NCBI GenBank assembly: GCA_028278405.1
Contig: JANQEK010000018.1
Coordinates: 1-64,000, forward strand
Origin: Nitrospinaceae bacterium
GTDB lineage: Bacteria > Nitrospinota > Nitrospinia > Nitrospinales > Nitrospinaceae
Direction of reading: 5' to 3'
DNA length: 64,000 bases
The notes under the pieces were generated by a model, which searched no databases, was not told the origin of the DNA, and saw nothing but the letters and a program-made list of their open reading frames with translations. Position 1 is the first letter of the stretch; each line of letters opens with the position of its first letter. This document shows, piece after piece, positions 17,689-26,524 of the stretch. Position numbers and translations under genes: made by a program.

Positions 17689-18267
17689 TTATAAAGATCC
17701 CGCCATTCGAAACGCTTTTTTCATGTCCGGCAGTTGTCCGAGGTCCGGTACAATTTCCAGGTAACGGATCACCCCTTCCTTATCCACAACCACGAGAGCC
17801 CGGGTCAGAAGACGGTTTTCCCGAATCATCAACCCGGTAGCCGCTCCAAATCCGCCGTCGCGGTAATCCGAAAGGAACAGGACATTGTGGATCTTCGCTT
17901 CCTTTGCGAAGCGTTTTTGCGCGAAAGGCAGGTCACGACTAACGGTCACCAGACGAACGGTCTTGTCCAGTCCTTCATTCTCTTCACTTAATATATGCGT
18001 TTGTTTTTCGCATACTTTGGTATCAATGGACGGCACGATACTGATGATCGTCACTTGCCCTTTGAAAGATTGAAGGCGGGTCATATTTAAACCGCTATCA
18101 GGAATCGCAATTTCAGGAAACGGTTTTCCTTCTTGTAAAGGAGTGCCCGTCAGGGTGAGCGGTTTTCCGTGAAGTGTCACCTGCGCTCTCTCGCCGGCGT
18201 GGGAAAGAAAAGCCAGTGCAAGTATTATCGTCAGGCTTGTAAATTTTATAAGTATCATTCGTTTCAT
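17689..18267 (-). CDS. tpx: Exported 1-Cys thiol peroxidase (Tpx family)
   Basis: Peroxiredoxin of the Tpx group that reduces hydroperoxides. The N-terminal signal peptide (about 1-24, SHAG cleavage region) points to the periplasm. The peroxidatic site PSIDTKVC has C86. The SRDLPFAQKRFAKEA segment aligns with the resolving-Cys helix of E. coli Tpx, but its cysteine is replaced by Ala121. C86 is the only cysteine in the protein, so recycling must use an external thiol. The length of 192 is the family core plus the signal. Confidence 0.9.
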   Translation of the reverse strand: MKRMILIKFTSLTIILALAFLSHAGERAQVTLHGKPLTLTGTPLQEGKPFPEIAIPDSGLNMTRLQSFKGQVTIISIVPSIDTKVCEKQTHILSEENEGLDKTVRLVTVSRDLPFAQKRFAKEAKIHNVLFLSDYRDGGFGAATGLMIRENRLLTRALVVVDKEGVIRYLEIVPDLGQLPDMKKAFRMAGSL

Positions 18268-18305
18268 ATTAAGGCCCTCACATAAACAGGGTTTGAGTAA
18301 ATATA

Positions 18306-20681
18306 TCAGAGTTCGACCACCGTCACGCCATCGCCGCCTTCATGTCGCTCGCCGGGGTGGTGGTTTTTGCCGATGCCGGATGCATCCAGCGTGTTCCGCA
18401 CCATCTGTTTCAGTTTACCCATGCCATGACCGTGGATGATAATCACTTTCCCCAGTTTGTTGACGACGGCGCGGCTGAGAAATACTTCCATTTCCTCTTT
18501 CGCTTCGTCCACGCTTTTTCCACGAAGGTCACAGGTGGTCTGCGAAGAGGCGTGAGCCTCTGTCCGGATTTGAACCTCCGGAGTTCCCTTGGGGTTTTCT
18601 GATGGAGCAGGAGTTCGACTTCCCTTGAGTGTTTGGATGTCTACGGTGGTTTCAAGATTCCCCAATTGAATACGCACCCGGGTTTTTCCTTCAGGGTCTT
18701 CCAGGAGGGTGCCGAAGGCATTGTAGTTTTCGACCCGGACCCGGTCTCCGGATTTGAGTTGACCGGCAGGTACATCCCAACCCGCTTCCTGCGGGGATAA
18801 CGCGGACAACGGGACTTGGCCCAGTTGATGAATCTGTTTTTCGGCTTTGCGTAGTTGCGATTTATCTTGGGAATCCCGCAGGTTTTCCATGAGCTGTTTG
18901 ATTTCGCGCTTGGAGTCGCGAACAAAAACCTGGACTTTTTTTGCCTTGGTTTTGACAAAGTCCCGCTCCTCTTCTTTCAGTTTCTCGGTAAGGGTTTTCT
19001 GTTCCTCCAGCAATTTTTGAGCTTCATCCATCTTTTGCTGGAGCGCCTCCTGGTCCTTGACCATTTCTCGCTTCTGGCGGTTCAGCGATTGCAAAAGCTG
19101 TTCGGCGCGGTGGTCTTTCTGGTCATAGATCGCACGGGCACGGTCGAGGGTGCTGGAATTGAGTCCGAGCCGCTGCGCTGTTTCCAGTGCGGCACTGTCT
19201 CCCGGCACGCCGAAGATCAGGCGGTACGTGGGACGGTGGGTTTGATCATCGAATTCGGTGCAGGCATTTAAAAATCCCTCTTCGGTTTGGGCCAGAGTTT
19301 TAAGCGCCAGGTAATGAGTGGAGACCAGAACCATCAAACCGCGCCGTTTCATCTCAATCAGAATCGATTCCGCCAGGGCAGCTCCTTCATGCGGGTCGGT
19401 GGCAATGCCCAGCTCATCCAACAGGATCAACGCCCCTTCGGAAGCGTTGTTCAGGATATGAATAATTTTTGCGAGATGTCCCGAGAAAGTGGATAGCTGC
19501 AGTTGAATGTTTTGTTCATCGCCAATGTCAGCGTACACTTCAGGAAAAAACCCCATCTCTGAATTGTCCGCAGCCGGCAGGAGCAGTCCGGCCCGCGCCA
19601 TCATGGACATCAGTCCGATGGTTTTCAGGGTCACTGTTTTGCCGCCGGTATTGGGACCGGAAATGATGATTACCCGTGTTGCGGCGTCCCATTGGATATC
19701 GTTGGGCACGACCTCCTGTTCGTTCAAGACCAGCTCCGGATTGCGTGCCCGGCGCAAGTTGACCAGACCATCGTCCCGAAGTAAAAACCGACGTGCCTCC
19801 ATTGTGTCTGCCAACCGGGCGCGTGCGTAAATCGCATCCAATGCAATCATTTGATCCTGATTGTGTTCCAGGGTTTCGCGGTGTTCCAATAAACCGCGTG
19901 CCAGCATCTGCAGGATTTTAATTTTTTCCTGTTCCACAGTCATTCGAGCGATTTTAACTTTGTTGTTCAGTGGAATAATGGAGGCGGGTTCAATAAACAG
20001 GGTTTGACCGCTGCCCGAGCTGTCATGCACGATGCCTTCCAATTGGGATTTGGCCTCGGCTTTGACCGGCAGGACCAGACGGCCTTCTCGCTCTGTAAAG
20101 TAACTGTCCTGAAGCGCTTCTTTCGATCCGGTTTTAGCCATGATCTTCTTGAGAGACGATTCCAGGCTTTGCCGGGCTGTGGCGGCATTGCGCACAGCCT
20201 GTTTCAGTTCCGGCGATGCGTTTTCCTTGATTTCGCCGTCCGCATCCAGGCATCGTTCAATTTCCTTCAACAACTGTGGAATGGGATCCAGGGAGTCGCT
20301 GATTTTTTTGAGAAGAGGGGTGAGGTCCTGCTTTTTAAAATATTTTTTGAGATCGCGTGCCAGCCGCAGGTGATGGGCGGCCTGCAGACAGGAGGAGGGT
20401 TCCACAAAAGCGTTTTCCTCCACCAGCTGAAGAGTCGAACGCAGATCGTCAAATGACTGGAGAGGGAAGGGGTCCACTCCTGACAATACGGAAACCATTT
20501 CAGAAGTTTCTTCCAGAAGATGCTGTGCCAGCTCGAAGTTCGATTCGGGTTGCAGGGTAGCGCAGAGTTCGCGTGTTAGTGGAGATTGGGCCAGCCCGGA
20601 TAGTTTGCCTTGAATGGTGGACCATCCGATTTGCGCCATACTGTTCTGCTGCGTTTTTTTCGGGGAAGAAGGATCGTTCAT
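18306..20681 (-). CDS. mutS2: MutS2, ribosome-rescue / anti-recombination ATPase
   Basis: MutS-family ATPase with a C-terminal Smr nuclease-like domain; family members split collided ribosomes or restrict recombination. Walker A GPNTGGKT is at 342-349 and the LLDELGIATDP Walker B follows. A long coiled coil spans about 510-610. The Smr domain near the C-terminus shows CDLRGKSVDEA and IIHGHGMGKLK. At 791 residues it has full length. Its ATG overlaps the stop of the upstream esterase gene (ATGA), so the two are co-translated. Confidence 0.95.
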   Translation of the reverse strand: MNDPSSPKKTQQNSMAQIGWSTIQGKLSGLAQSPLTRELCATLQPESNFELAQHLLEETSEMVSVLSGVDPFPLQSFDDLRSTLQLVEENAFVEPSSCLQAAHHLRLARDLKKYFKKQDLTPLLKKISDSLDPIPQLLKEIERCLDADGEIKENASPELKQAVRNAATARQSLESSLKKIMAKTGSKEALQDSYFTEREGRLVLPVKAEAKSQLEGIVHDSSGSGQTLFIEPASIIPLNNKVKIARMTVEQEKIKILQMLARGLLEHRETLEHNQDQMIALDAIYARARLADTMEARRFLLRDDGLVNLRRARNPELVLNEQEVVPNDIQWDAATRVIIISGPNTGGKTVTLKTIGLMSMMARAGLLLPAADNSEMGFFPEVYADIGDEQNIQLQLSTFSGHLAKIIHILNNASEGALILLDELGIATDPHEGAALAESILIEMKRRGLMVLVSTHYLALKTLAQTEEGFLNACTEFDDQTHRPTYRLIFGVPGDSAALETAQRLGLNSSTLDRARAIYDQKDHRAEQLLQSLNRQKREMVKDQEALQQKMDEAQKLLEEQKTLTEKLKEEERDFVKTKAKKVQVFVRDSKREIKQLMENLRDSQDKSQLRKAEKQIHQLGQVPLSALSPQEAGWDVPAGQLKSGDRVRVENYNAFGTLLEDPEGKTRVRIQLGNLETTVDIQTLKGSRTPAPSENPKGTPEVQIRTEAHASSQTTCDLRGKSVDEAKEEMEVFLSRAVVNKLGKVIIIHGHGMGKLKQMVRNTLDASGIGKNHHPGERHEGGDGVTVVEL

Positions 20682-22018
20682 GGTTTCATGGCAAATTGGG
20701 ATCCTTCTTCCAGGACCACCGTAATTTTTGCATCGTACAATTGTTCCGGGTCTCGGCGTAGTTTAAACTCCCGAAGGAGCAGCTCTGTATCGCGGCTTAC
20801 TTTTCCGTGATACTTCACCAGTTTTTGCCCGGTGATGACTTTTCCGTTCAGTTCTTTCATTTCCTGAAATGTCACCATGACCGGTTGTTCAAAGTTGACC
20901 CGATCGGCATCCAGATAGAGTTCCATTTCCAGCAGGTTTTTTCCAACGAGCTCGAAAAGGTTGGGTTCCTTGTGAACGGCAATCAGAGTGGTGGCTTTAC
21001 CGTCCTTGATATTCATGGATTCCGGCAGGGGTCCGGGGATCTGCAAGGCGGCCATATTCAATCCACGAGTTACGCGAGCCCATTGAATGCGGTCCAGATG
21101 ATTGCTCTCGCGAACCATGCGTATCGTCGTTGAATACGGTTCTCGTCGTTGCTCCTTCAGCCATTCGAGAAGCGGTGAAACTTCGGCATCCGGCAGAAAA
21201 TGTCCGCCATGCGCCGAACCTTTTTCGGTATGTTCCCGGTAGGTTAAAGGATATTTCATATCGTTCAGAATTTTGTTGATGCGATGACTGAATTGAATAG
21301 GAAAGATCGGATCATACAGCCCCTGGATGCTATAGACCGGAGTGTTGGTAAGGTTGATCAGGAAATGCAGATAATGCGGTTCCGAAATTGCTCCGGCGAT
21401 GGGGACAACACCTGCAAAGTAATCGGGATAAAATGCTCCAACCATATAAGCTCCCAGAGCGCCGTTGGAAAGTCCTGCCAGAAAAATCCGGTTGGGATCG
21501 ACGGGGACGCGCATTTTGGTTTCGTGGATCAGTTGCAGAATCAATTCTTCCGCCGACAAGGTCCACCAGGCACCGATGGGATAGGAAGGGCAGAGGATGA
21601 CAAATTCATCATTCAACCGCTTTCGCCAGCTCTGGAGAGTCAAATCACCTCTCCCGCCCATCCCGTGCAGAACGACAATCATGGGTAAGGGTTGGCCTTT
21701 GCGAGCTGATTCGGGAACATATAAGGAATAAGTCAATTCCTTACCCATATGTTTGACAGGTATCCTGAAAAATATACCGGTTGGTCCGCCTTGAGCAACA
21801 GCAGTGGCACGCAAGTGAGTTTTGATCGTGTCATGGGAAGCCTTGGCTTCCTTCAACCGTTTCAGGATTTCGAGTTCCTCGGCGGGATCCTCGGTGGATA
21901 AGTATCGATCGATATCCGAAGCAGGATCGTAAGCGGTTGCAGCCTCTTCCAATGTAGGAGGCCCGGCACATGCGCTTCCTAAAAGAAACATTAAAATAAT
22001 CGACATCAAATTTCGCAT
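20678..22018 (-). CDS. Exported alpha/beta-hydrolase, esterase or PHB-depolymerase-like
   Basis: This 446-residue protein has an N-terminal export signal ending in GSAC17. The residue at -3 is Gly, so it is a weak lipobox. The alpha/beta-hydrolase core has the oxyanion segment VVLHGMGGRGD, the nucleophile elbow GLSNG, an acid region GLYDPIFP and a HGGHF histidine. A C-terminal region of about 170 residues has no known fold that I recognise. The esterase family of PHB depolymerases and feruloyl esterases is the best match. It precedes mutS2 with a 4-base overlap. Substrate unknown. Confidence 0.75.
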   Translation of the reverse strand: MRNLMSIILMFLLGSACAGPPTLEEAATAYDPASDIDRYLSTEDPAEELEILKRLKEAKASHDTIKTHLRATAVAQGGPTGIFFRIPVKHMGKELTYSLYVPESARKGQPLPMIVVLHGMGGRGDLTLQSWRKRLNDEFVILCPSYPIGAWWTLSAEELILQLIHETKMRVPVDPNRIFLAGLSNGALGAYMVGAFYPDYFAGVVPIAGAISEPHYLHFLINLTNTPVYSIQGLYDPIFPIQFSHRINKILNDMKYPLTYREHTEKGSAHGGHFLPDAEVSPLLEWLKEQRREPYSTTIRMVRESNHLDRIQWARVTRGLNMAALQIPGPLPESMNIKDGKATTLIAVHKEPNLFELVGKNLLEMELYLDADRVNFEQPVMVTFQEMKELNGKVITGQKLVKYHGKVSRDTELLLREFKLRRDPEQLYDAKITVVLEEGSQFAMKP

Positions 22019-22172
22019 AGATCAATCATTACACGAATTCCCAGGCAAGTAAAGACGGTGGGGCATATGCAAAAAAGGAATTGAATTTGCACTATTCAAG
22101 AGTGTAAAATCATAGGGTTGAGTTTTAACGCCTCATGCATTTTCTCAGTTATCTTCCTGAAAGTGAGTTTCC

Positions 22173-22937
22173 ATGCCAGCTCTAAAAAAGCAAGCCGTTA
22201 ATCCCGGTACGATTATCCTCGGGGTTCCCAGTGCGTTCGCATCGGCTGAAAACGTATTCAAGAACATATTCCGGTGCCGCAAAAAGGGTCTGGAATTTTT
22301 GGGGCAGGTGAGTATTGATTCCAGTGCTCAACGAGTCAAGTGGGAGGTGTTCAACGAAGGATACTATGATTTGTTTCCATGCGAGACATCGGACGTGCAG
22401 GAATCTCTTCAGAATCGTTTGCTCGGCCAGGTAGCACAGTTGGAACACTTACCGGAGTCACACCGCACATTGGTGCGAAACTTTCTCAAGGAATGCCGGG
22501 CTCAAGCTCGAAAAGCGAAACGGGAAATCGAAGAATCACCGCCTGTGGATGCGCGTGACCTGCAGGCGATTTTCGATCGCTTGAACGGAGAATATTTCAA
22601 TGGCAAGCTGGAAGCTGAGATCGAGTGGGGAAAAAATGTCAAAATTCCCAACCGCCGTTCTTTCAGCTTCGGTTCCTATGATTCAAAAAATAAGTTGATC
22701 CGCATTCACCCGCGGCTGAAGCAGGATTTTGTTCCAGTGAATGTGCTGGAGTTGACGGTCTACCATGAAATGTGTCACCAGGCGGTTCCTCCGGTGCGGC
22801 GTGACGGCCAATGGCAGACGCACCATAAAGATTTTAAAGCCAAGGAAAGAGAGTTTTACCAGTATCGGGAAGCCATGCAGTGGGAGAAAAAACATTGGAT
22901 CAAACTGATGGCTCCCGCACCCGAGCAATCTTTATAA
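22173..22937 (+). CDS. SprT-like zinc metalloprotease domain protein
   Basis: A 254-residue protein whose C-terminal half is a SprT-like (WLM/Spartan-type) metallopeptidase. The zinc motif is H198-E199-M-C-H202 with a further His pair at 217-218 (HHKDF). The N-terminal 125 residues, rich in Lys/Arg near 110-118, have no recognised domain. Bacterial SprT-like proteins are poorly characterised; the eukaryotic relative Spartan cleaves DNA-protein cross-links. The C-terminal zinc ribbon of SprT proper is absent. Confidence 0.85.
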   Translation: MPALKKQAVNPGTIILGVPSAFASAENVFKNIFRCRKKGLEFLGQVSIDSSAQRVKWEVFNEGYYDLFPCETSDVQESLQNRLLGQVAQLEHLPESHRTLVRNFLKECRAQARKAKREIEESPPVDARDLQAIFDRLNGEYFNGKLEAEIEWGKNVKIPNRRSFSFGSYDSKNKLIRIHPRLKQDFVPVNVLELTVYHEMCHQAVPPVRRDGQWQTHHKDFKAKEREFYQYREAMQWEKKHWIKLMAPAPEQSL

Positions 22938-22953
22938 GTTGTTTCCATTTATT

Positions 22954-25368
22954 TCATTTCCCATTGACGGGAAATGAAATCACAAACGTCGTTCCCTCCC
23001 CCGGTTCGGATTCAATTTTTATATCTCCTCCATTTTGTTTCACGACACGGTGAACGATGTTGAGTCCCAGTCCCGTGCCTTCGCCCTGTTGTTTGGTGGT
23101 GAAGAAAGGATCAAACACTTTGGAAATATATTCCGGTGGAATTCCCGGGCCTGTATCCTGGATATGAACAACGATGAAGTCGTTGTTCTCTTCGGAGGAG
23201 AGAGTCAATTTGCCTTTGCCCTCCATCGCCTGGACCGCATTGCTTATGATATTGAGGAACACTTGTTGGATTTCCTCCGGTTTGGCCTGAATGCTTGAAA
23301 CCGGATTGAATTTTTTTTCCAAATCAATGCCGTCGGTGTAAGAAGCCATCAAGGCCATTTCCGTGGCCGCTTCGAGCCGCTCGTTGACATCAACCTCCTT
23401 CATGCCATCCTTGTCATTACTGCGAACGTAGCCCGACAGGTTCAGGATGACCGATGCCATGTGTTTGGAACGGTCAAGCACTTTTTGCGCGAGGGACTGG
23501 ATTTTTGAAATTTGTTTTTCCTCCATGATGGCTTCGGTAAAACCCATGATGGAATACAGGGGGTTGTTCATTTCGTGGGCGATCCCTGCCGCGAGGGTTC
23601 CCAGCCCCGAGAGTTTGTCGGCCTGGGTCAACTGGTCCAGCAATCTCTTTTCTTCAGTGATGTTCTTCATAATCATTCCGATGCGCCGGCCTTTTTCTTC
23701 TTCCAATACCACGTCAAAAAATTTGTAGGCGAACACCTGACTTCCAAGAGTGACGGTGGTTTGAGATTCTTTGGAAGAATTTTCTCCAGAGGGTGCCAGG
23801 GGGTCCTTGGCCTGGTAAGGGGTGTTGTCCGCCGATTGAACAGGTTTTCTTTCAATTCCCCATTGATATTTGGTCAACTCCTTGGTCAGCAGATCCCAGG
23901 CTTCGCGATATTCCGAAGGCGCGTCGTTAAGGCCATGTCCCAGGTATTCCGAGGATTTCCAATGTGTCAAATGTCCGAAAGCGGCATTGGCGTATTCAAT
24001 TTCCAATTCGGAATTGAATATCAAAATAACCTCCGGGACACTCATCAATATACTGTCGGTATATTTCTTGAGGTAAATCACTTCCTGAGTTTTGGCTTCC
24101 ACCTGGCTCTCCAATCCCGAAAACGTCTTTTGAAGAAGTCCGCTCATGGTATTGATTTCTTCAGCAAGGGATTCGATTTCGTCTCCGGTTTTGATATCCA
24201 GAGGTTCCACCGTGTCACCGCGGCCGATCGATTGGGCGGCACTTTGGACCTGGCGTATCGGACGCACAATCTTGTTGGCTGCCAGGGAACCCATAATGAC
24301 GATCAGAAAAACAGAAAACAGTCCTGCACCCAGAACCCAGGACAGCAAACTTTCCGTCGGAGCAAACAGTTCATCGGAAGCTTGCCAGGCAAAGGTGAAC
24401 CACCGTTGATTGGTGGATGCCAAAGTGTACTGACTTGTTTTTTCAAGCGGCGAATAACCGATAATGGAAATATCCTCACTACCATGACCGTCTCCCTGAG
24501 TCTCCGCCCAGGCGGTTGAGGGGACAGTAACGGCTTTAACCAGTTCGGCATCGGCCAGTTGATGTCCGGTGGGCAATATCGGGCAGGTCAAAACGACTCC
24601 ATTGGAGTCAATCAACATAACATGACCGGTCTCGCCAAAGGTGATGGTTTCAAGAGCATTGATGAAAAAATCTTTGGCGATATAAATGCGATGCAACACG
24701 CCGGCCACCTGGCCTTCATGATTCAAAATGGGCACCGCCAACTCGAAAGTGAATCGTTCTGTTTTCTTATTCCGCACCAGAGGACCGATATAGGTTTTCA
24801 GTTCTCCGGTCATGATCTTTTTCCAGGAAGTTAACTGGGTATTTGTATAGCTGGGATGAAAATTGACGCTGGATACCAGCAACCCTTTGGTGTTGGTGAT
24901 GAACAATGCCAGTGTGTTTTCCGAAGCAAAAGGATCGGTCTTCAGAAAACCTTTCAATACTTGACTGGCCCTGTTGGCAATAGGCGAAAGCGGTTGAGAA
25001 CTCCGATCGTTCCATGCCTGGGATTGTTTACGAATTTCCTGGTCGATTTCAGAAACAGGAATCTGTTCAAGATATTTATTTTGTTGTGTGACCCATAGCA
25101 CCAGCGTGGGGTGACTCGTCAGGTGGGTGATTTCGTGAATTTCCTCCTTCATCAGGAGGTCGATTTTAGTGGATGTTTCGTAGGCCAGGGCCTGAAAGCT
25201 GGCGCCGATCACCTGGGTCAGCGATTTGTTGCCCTGAACGTAGGAGAAGATCATGGCCAGAATCAGCGGCACCGTTCCGACCCCGATCACGATGGCAATC
25301 AACTTGTTTTTTAACCCCATACGCAAAAAAGAAAAAAAACTGCGTTGGGATTTTGCTTCCTCGGTCAT
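22954..25368 (-). CDS. Membrane sensor histidine kinase (Cache-HAMP-PAS-HisKA-HATPase)
   Basis: Class of NtrB-like sensor kinases. Two membrane helices (about 23-43 and 343-364) flank a periplasmic dCache-type domain. Then come HAMP (about 365-418), PAS (about 432-570), HisKA with phospho-His598 in AAGIAHEMNNPLYS, and HATPase_c with N, G1 and G2 boxes (LNIISNAVQAM, DTGPGIPPE, GTGLGLNIV). The 804 residues are complete. It is divergent from the receiver gene at 25622, the likely cognate partner. The ligand is unknown, though Cache domains often bind amino acids or organic acids. Confidence 0.93.
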   Translation of the reverse strand: MTEEAKSQRSFFSFLRMGLKNKLIAIVIGVGTVPLILAMIFSYVQGNKSLTQVIGASFQALAYETSTKIDLLMKEEIHEITHLTSHPTLVLWVTQQNKYLEQIPVSEIDQEIRKQSQAWNDRSSQPLSPIANRASQVLKGFLKTDPFASENTLALFITNTKGLLVSSVNFHPSYTNTQLTSWKKIMTGELKTYIGPLVRNKKTERFTFELAVPILNHEGQVAGVLHRIYIAKDFFINALETITFGETGHVMLIDSNGVVLTCPILPTGHQLADAELVKAVTVPSTAWAETQGDGHGSEDISIIGYSPLEKTSQYTLASTNQRWFTFAWQASDELFAPTESLLSWVLGAGLFSVFLIVIMGSLAANKIVRPIRQVQSAAQSIGRGDTVEPLDIKTGDEIESLAEEINTMSGLLQKTFSGLESQVEAKTQEVIYLKKYTDSILMSVPEVILIFNSELEIEYANAAFGHLTHWKSSEYLGHGLNDAPSEYREAWDLLTKELTKYQWGIERKPVQSADNTPYQAKDPLAPSGENSSKESQTTVTLGSQVFAYKFFDVVLEEEKGRRIGMIMKNITEEKRLLDQLTQADKLSGLGTLAAGIAHEMNNPLYSIMGFTEAIMEEKQISKIQSLAQKVLDRSKHMASVILNLSGYVRSNDKDGMKEVDVNERLEAATEMALMASYTDGIDLEKKFNPVSSIQAKPEEIQQVFLNIISNAVQAMEGKGKLTLSSEENNDFIVVHIQDTGPGIPPEYISKVFDPFFTTKQQGEGTGLGLNIVHRVVKQNGGDIKIESEPGEGTTFVISFPVNGK

Positions 25369-25510
25369 GGGCCACCCTGTTAGAGTGAGATGGAATCTAT
25401 CAGATACCCACCACAGCCAATATACGCCCGCGGCCTTTAAATTTCATGCTTTTTGCAAAAAAAGTGGCGCGTTTTCTAAAGACGACCTATTTTTAAAAAA
25501 AGATTAGTGA

Positions 25511-25597
25511 GCCCCGTTTAAGGGGAAGCCGAAAATAGGCATCGGGTTGTCTACCGATGCAAGACAGACTTCATCACACTAATTCTAATACCATTAG
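25511..25597 (+). promoter_or_regulatory. Structured leader with three stacked short hairpins and an inverted repeat
   Basis: Between the divergent kinase and receiver genes the plus strand holds three hairpins in a row. These are GCCCC/GGGG (25511-25525), GCC/GGC (about 25528-25540) and GCATCGG/CCGATGC (25539-25545 with 25554-25560). A CTAAT-ACC-ATTAG inverted repeat at 25585-25597 follows. The receiver gene starts at 25622 behind an excellent ribosome binding site. No named riboswitch class fits; the structure is seen, and its function is not known. Confidence 0.4.
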
Positions 25598-25621
25598 TAA
25601 CCTTTTTAAGGAGGTTGACGT

Positions 25622-26017
25622 ATGGGTAAGGGAAAAATTTTAGTCGTGGATGATGAAAATGACGTTCGAGATGTAATCCGACTTCAATTAGAGCAGAAAG
25701 GGTTCAATGTACTGGAGGCGATGGATGGCCAAAAAGCCATTGATATCCTGCAGTCCGGCGACAATATGGTAAATGTGGGGTTGATCCTTTGCGACATACG
25801 GATGCCCAAGGTAAACGGGGTGGAAGCCATCGAATTCCTAAAAAAGGAGGCCCCGGGAATTCCCATCGTTGTCATCACCGGTTATCCGGACACAGAATTA
25901 GCGACCGGTTTGCTGAAAAAAGGAGTTAAAGATTATCTGGTCAAACCCGTCGAAAAGGAAAAATTATTGGCAGTGGTGGACGAGCTGATAGCTGCCGGAA
26001 AGGACATCGATTTTTAA
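25622..26017 (+). CDS. Stand-alone response regulator receiver (CheY-like)
   Basis: Single receiver domain of 131 residues with no output domain. All key residues are present: acidic pair D10-D11, phospho-acceptor D58, T86 and K108 in the KP motif. It starts with a strong ribosome binding site (AAGGAGG, 7 bases before ATG). It probably takes phosphate from the divergent histidine kinase at 22954-25368 and acts through protein contacts. A terminator ends the unit at 26049. Confidence 0.93.
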   Translation: MGKGKILVVDDENDVRDVIRLQLEQKGFNVLEAMDGQKAIDILQSGDNMVNVGLILCDIRMPKVNGVEAIEFLKKEAPGIPIVVITGYPDTELATGLLKKGVKDYLVKPVEKEKLLAVVDELIAAGKDIDF

Positions 26018-26048
26018 CCGATAAGAAGCTCCGGATCGGGGGAGAAGA

Positions 26049-26085
26049 GGCTTTGCAATCTGTATGGTTGCAAAGCCTTTTTTTT
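26049..26085 (+). terminator. Rho-independent terminator after the receiver gene
   Basis: A perfect 10-bp stem, GGCTTTGCAA (26049-26058) with TTGCAAAGCC (26068-26077), has a 9-base loop and is followed by eight T residues. It ends the receiver transcript 31 bases after the stop codon and separates it from the P-II gene. Confidence 0.92.
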
Positions 26086-26107
26086 TCGTCTAAATTGGTT
26101 TTTCCTT

Positions 26108-26455
26108 ATGAAGATGATCAAATGTTACATGCGGTTCGAAAAACTGGACGCGATCAGGGAAAAGCTGTTTGCCCTGGGGGTTCCCGGTATGTCCGTGTCC
26201 GAAGTCAAGGGCATCGGCAAACCTCTGAGTCAGATGCAGTCTGATCCCGATCCTGAAAAAAGCAAGGTCCCTCAATTTCACCAGCGGATCGAGATTACGA
26301 TTGTCCTAGAGGATGAAAGTGTCGATGAGGTGGTCGAAACAATGGTGTCCACATTGCGTACCGGTAATCTGGGGGATGGCAAAATTTTCGTCCTGCCGGT
26401 TGAAGAGGCCATCCGCGTGCGTACCGGTGAGAAGGGTACACAGGCGCTGTATTGA
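26108..26455 (+). CDS. P-II family nitrogen-regulatory-type protein
   Basis: Trimeric signal transducer of 115 residues with the P-II fold. It starts with MKMIKCYMRFEKLDAIREKL and keeps the signature TGNLGDGKIFVLPVEEAIRVRTGE. The T-loop between about residues 37 and 57 (GIGKPLSQMQSDPDPEKSKV) has no tyrosine at the usual uridylylation site, so GlnD-type control is not expected. No amtB or glnA is adjacent, so the target is unknown. It follows the terminator by 22 bp, so it must have its own promoter or rely on read-through. Confidence 0.88.
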   Translation: MKMIKCYMRFEKLDAIREKLFALGVPGMSVSEVKGIGKPLSQMQSDPDPEKSKVPQFHQRIEITIVLEDESVDEVVETMVSTLRTGNLGDGKIFVLPVEEAIRVRTGEKGTQALY

Positions 26456-26524
26456 ATTTGATTTCAGGTAGGAGTTATCGGTTTTAATCATGCATATGTT
26501 TGATCTCGACACGGGTTCCTGTTC

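Noticed and set aside
23512-24519. A 335-codon plus-strand open frame
   Set aside because: It lies wholly antisense to the histidine kinase, has no ribosome site or recognisable domain, and is rich in Phe/Gly/Gln as expected from the reverse reading of that gene.
25511-25560. Cyclic di-GMP-I (GEMM) riboswitch
   Set aside because: The 3' CGGGTT...ACCGATG part is similar, but the conserved GCAAACC, tetraloop and GACGCAAAG parts are absent.
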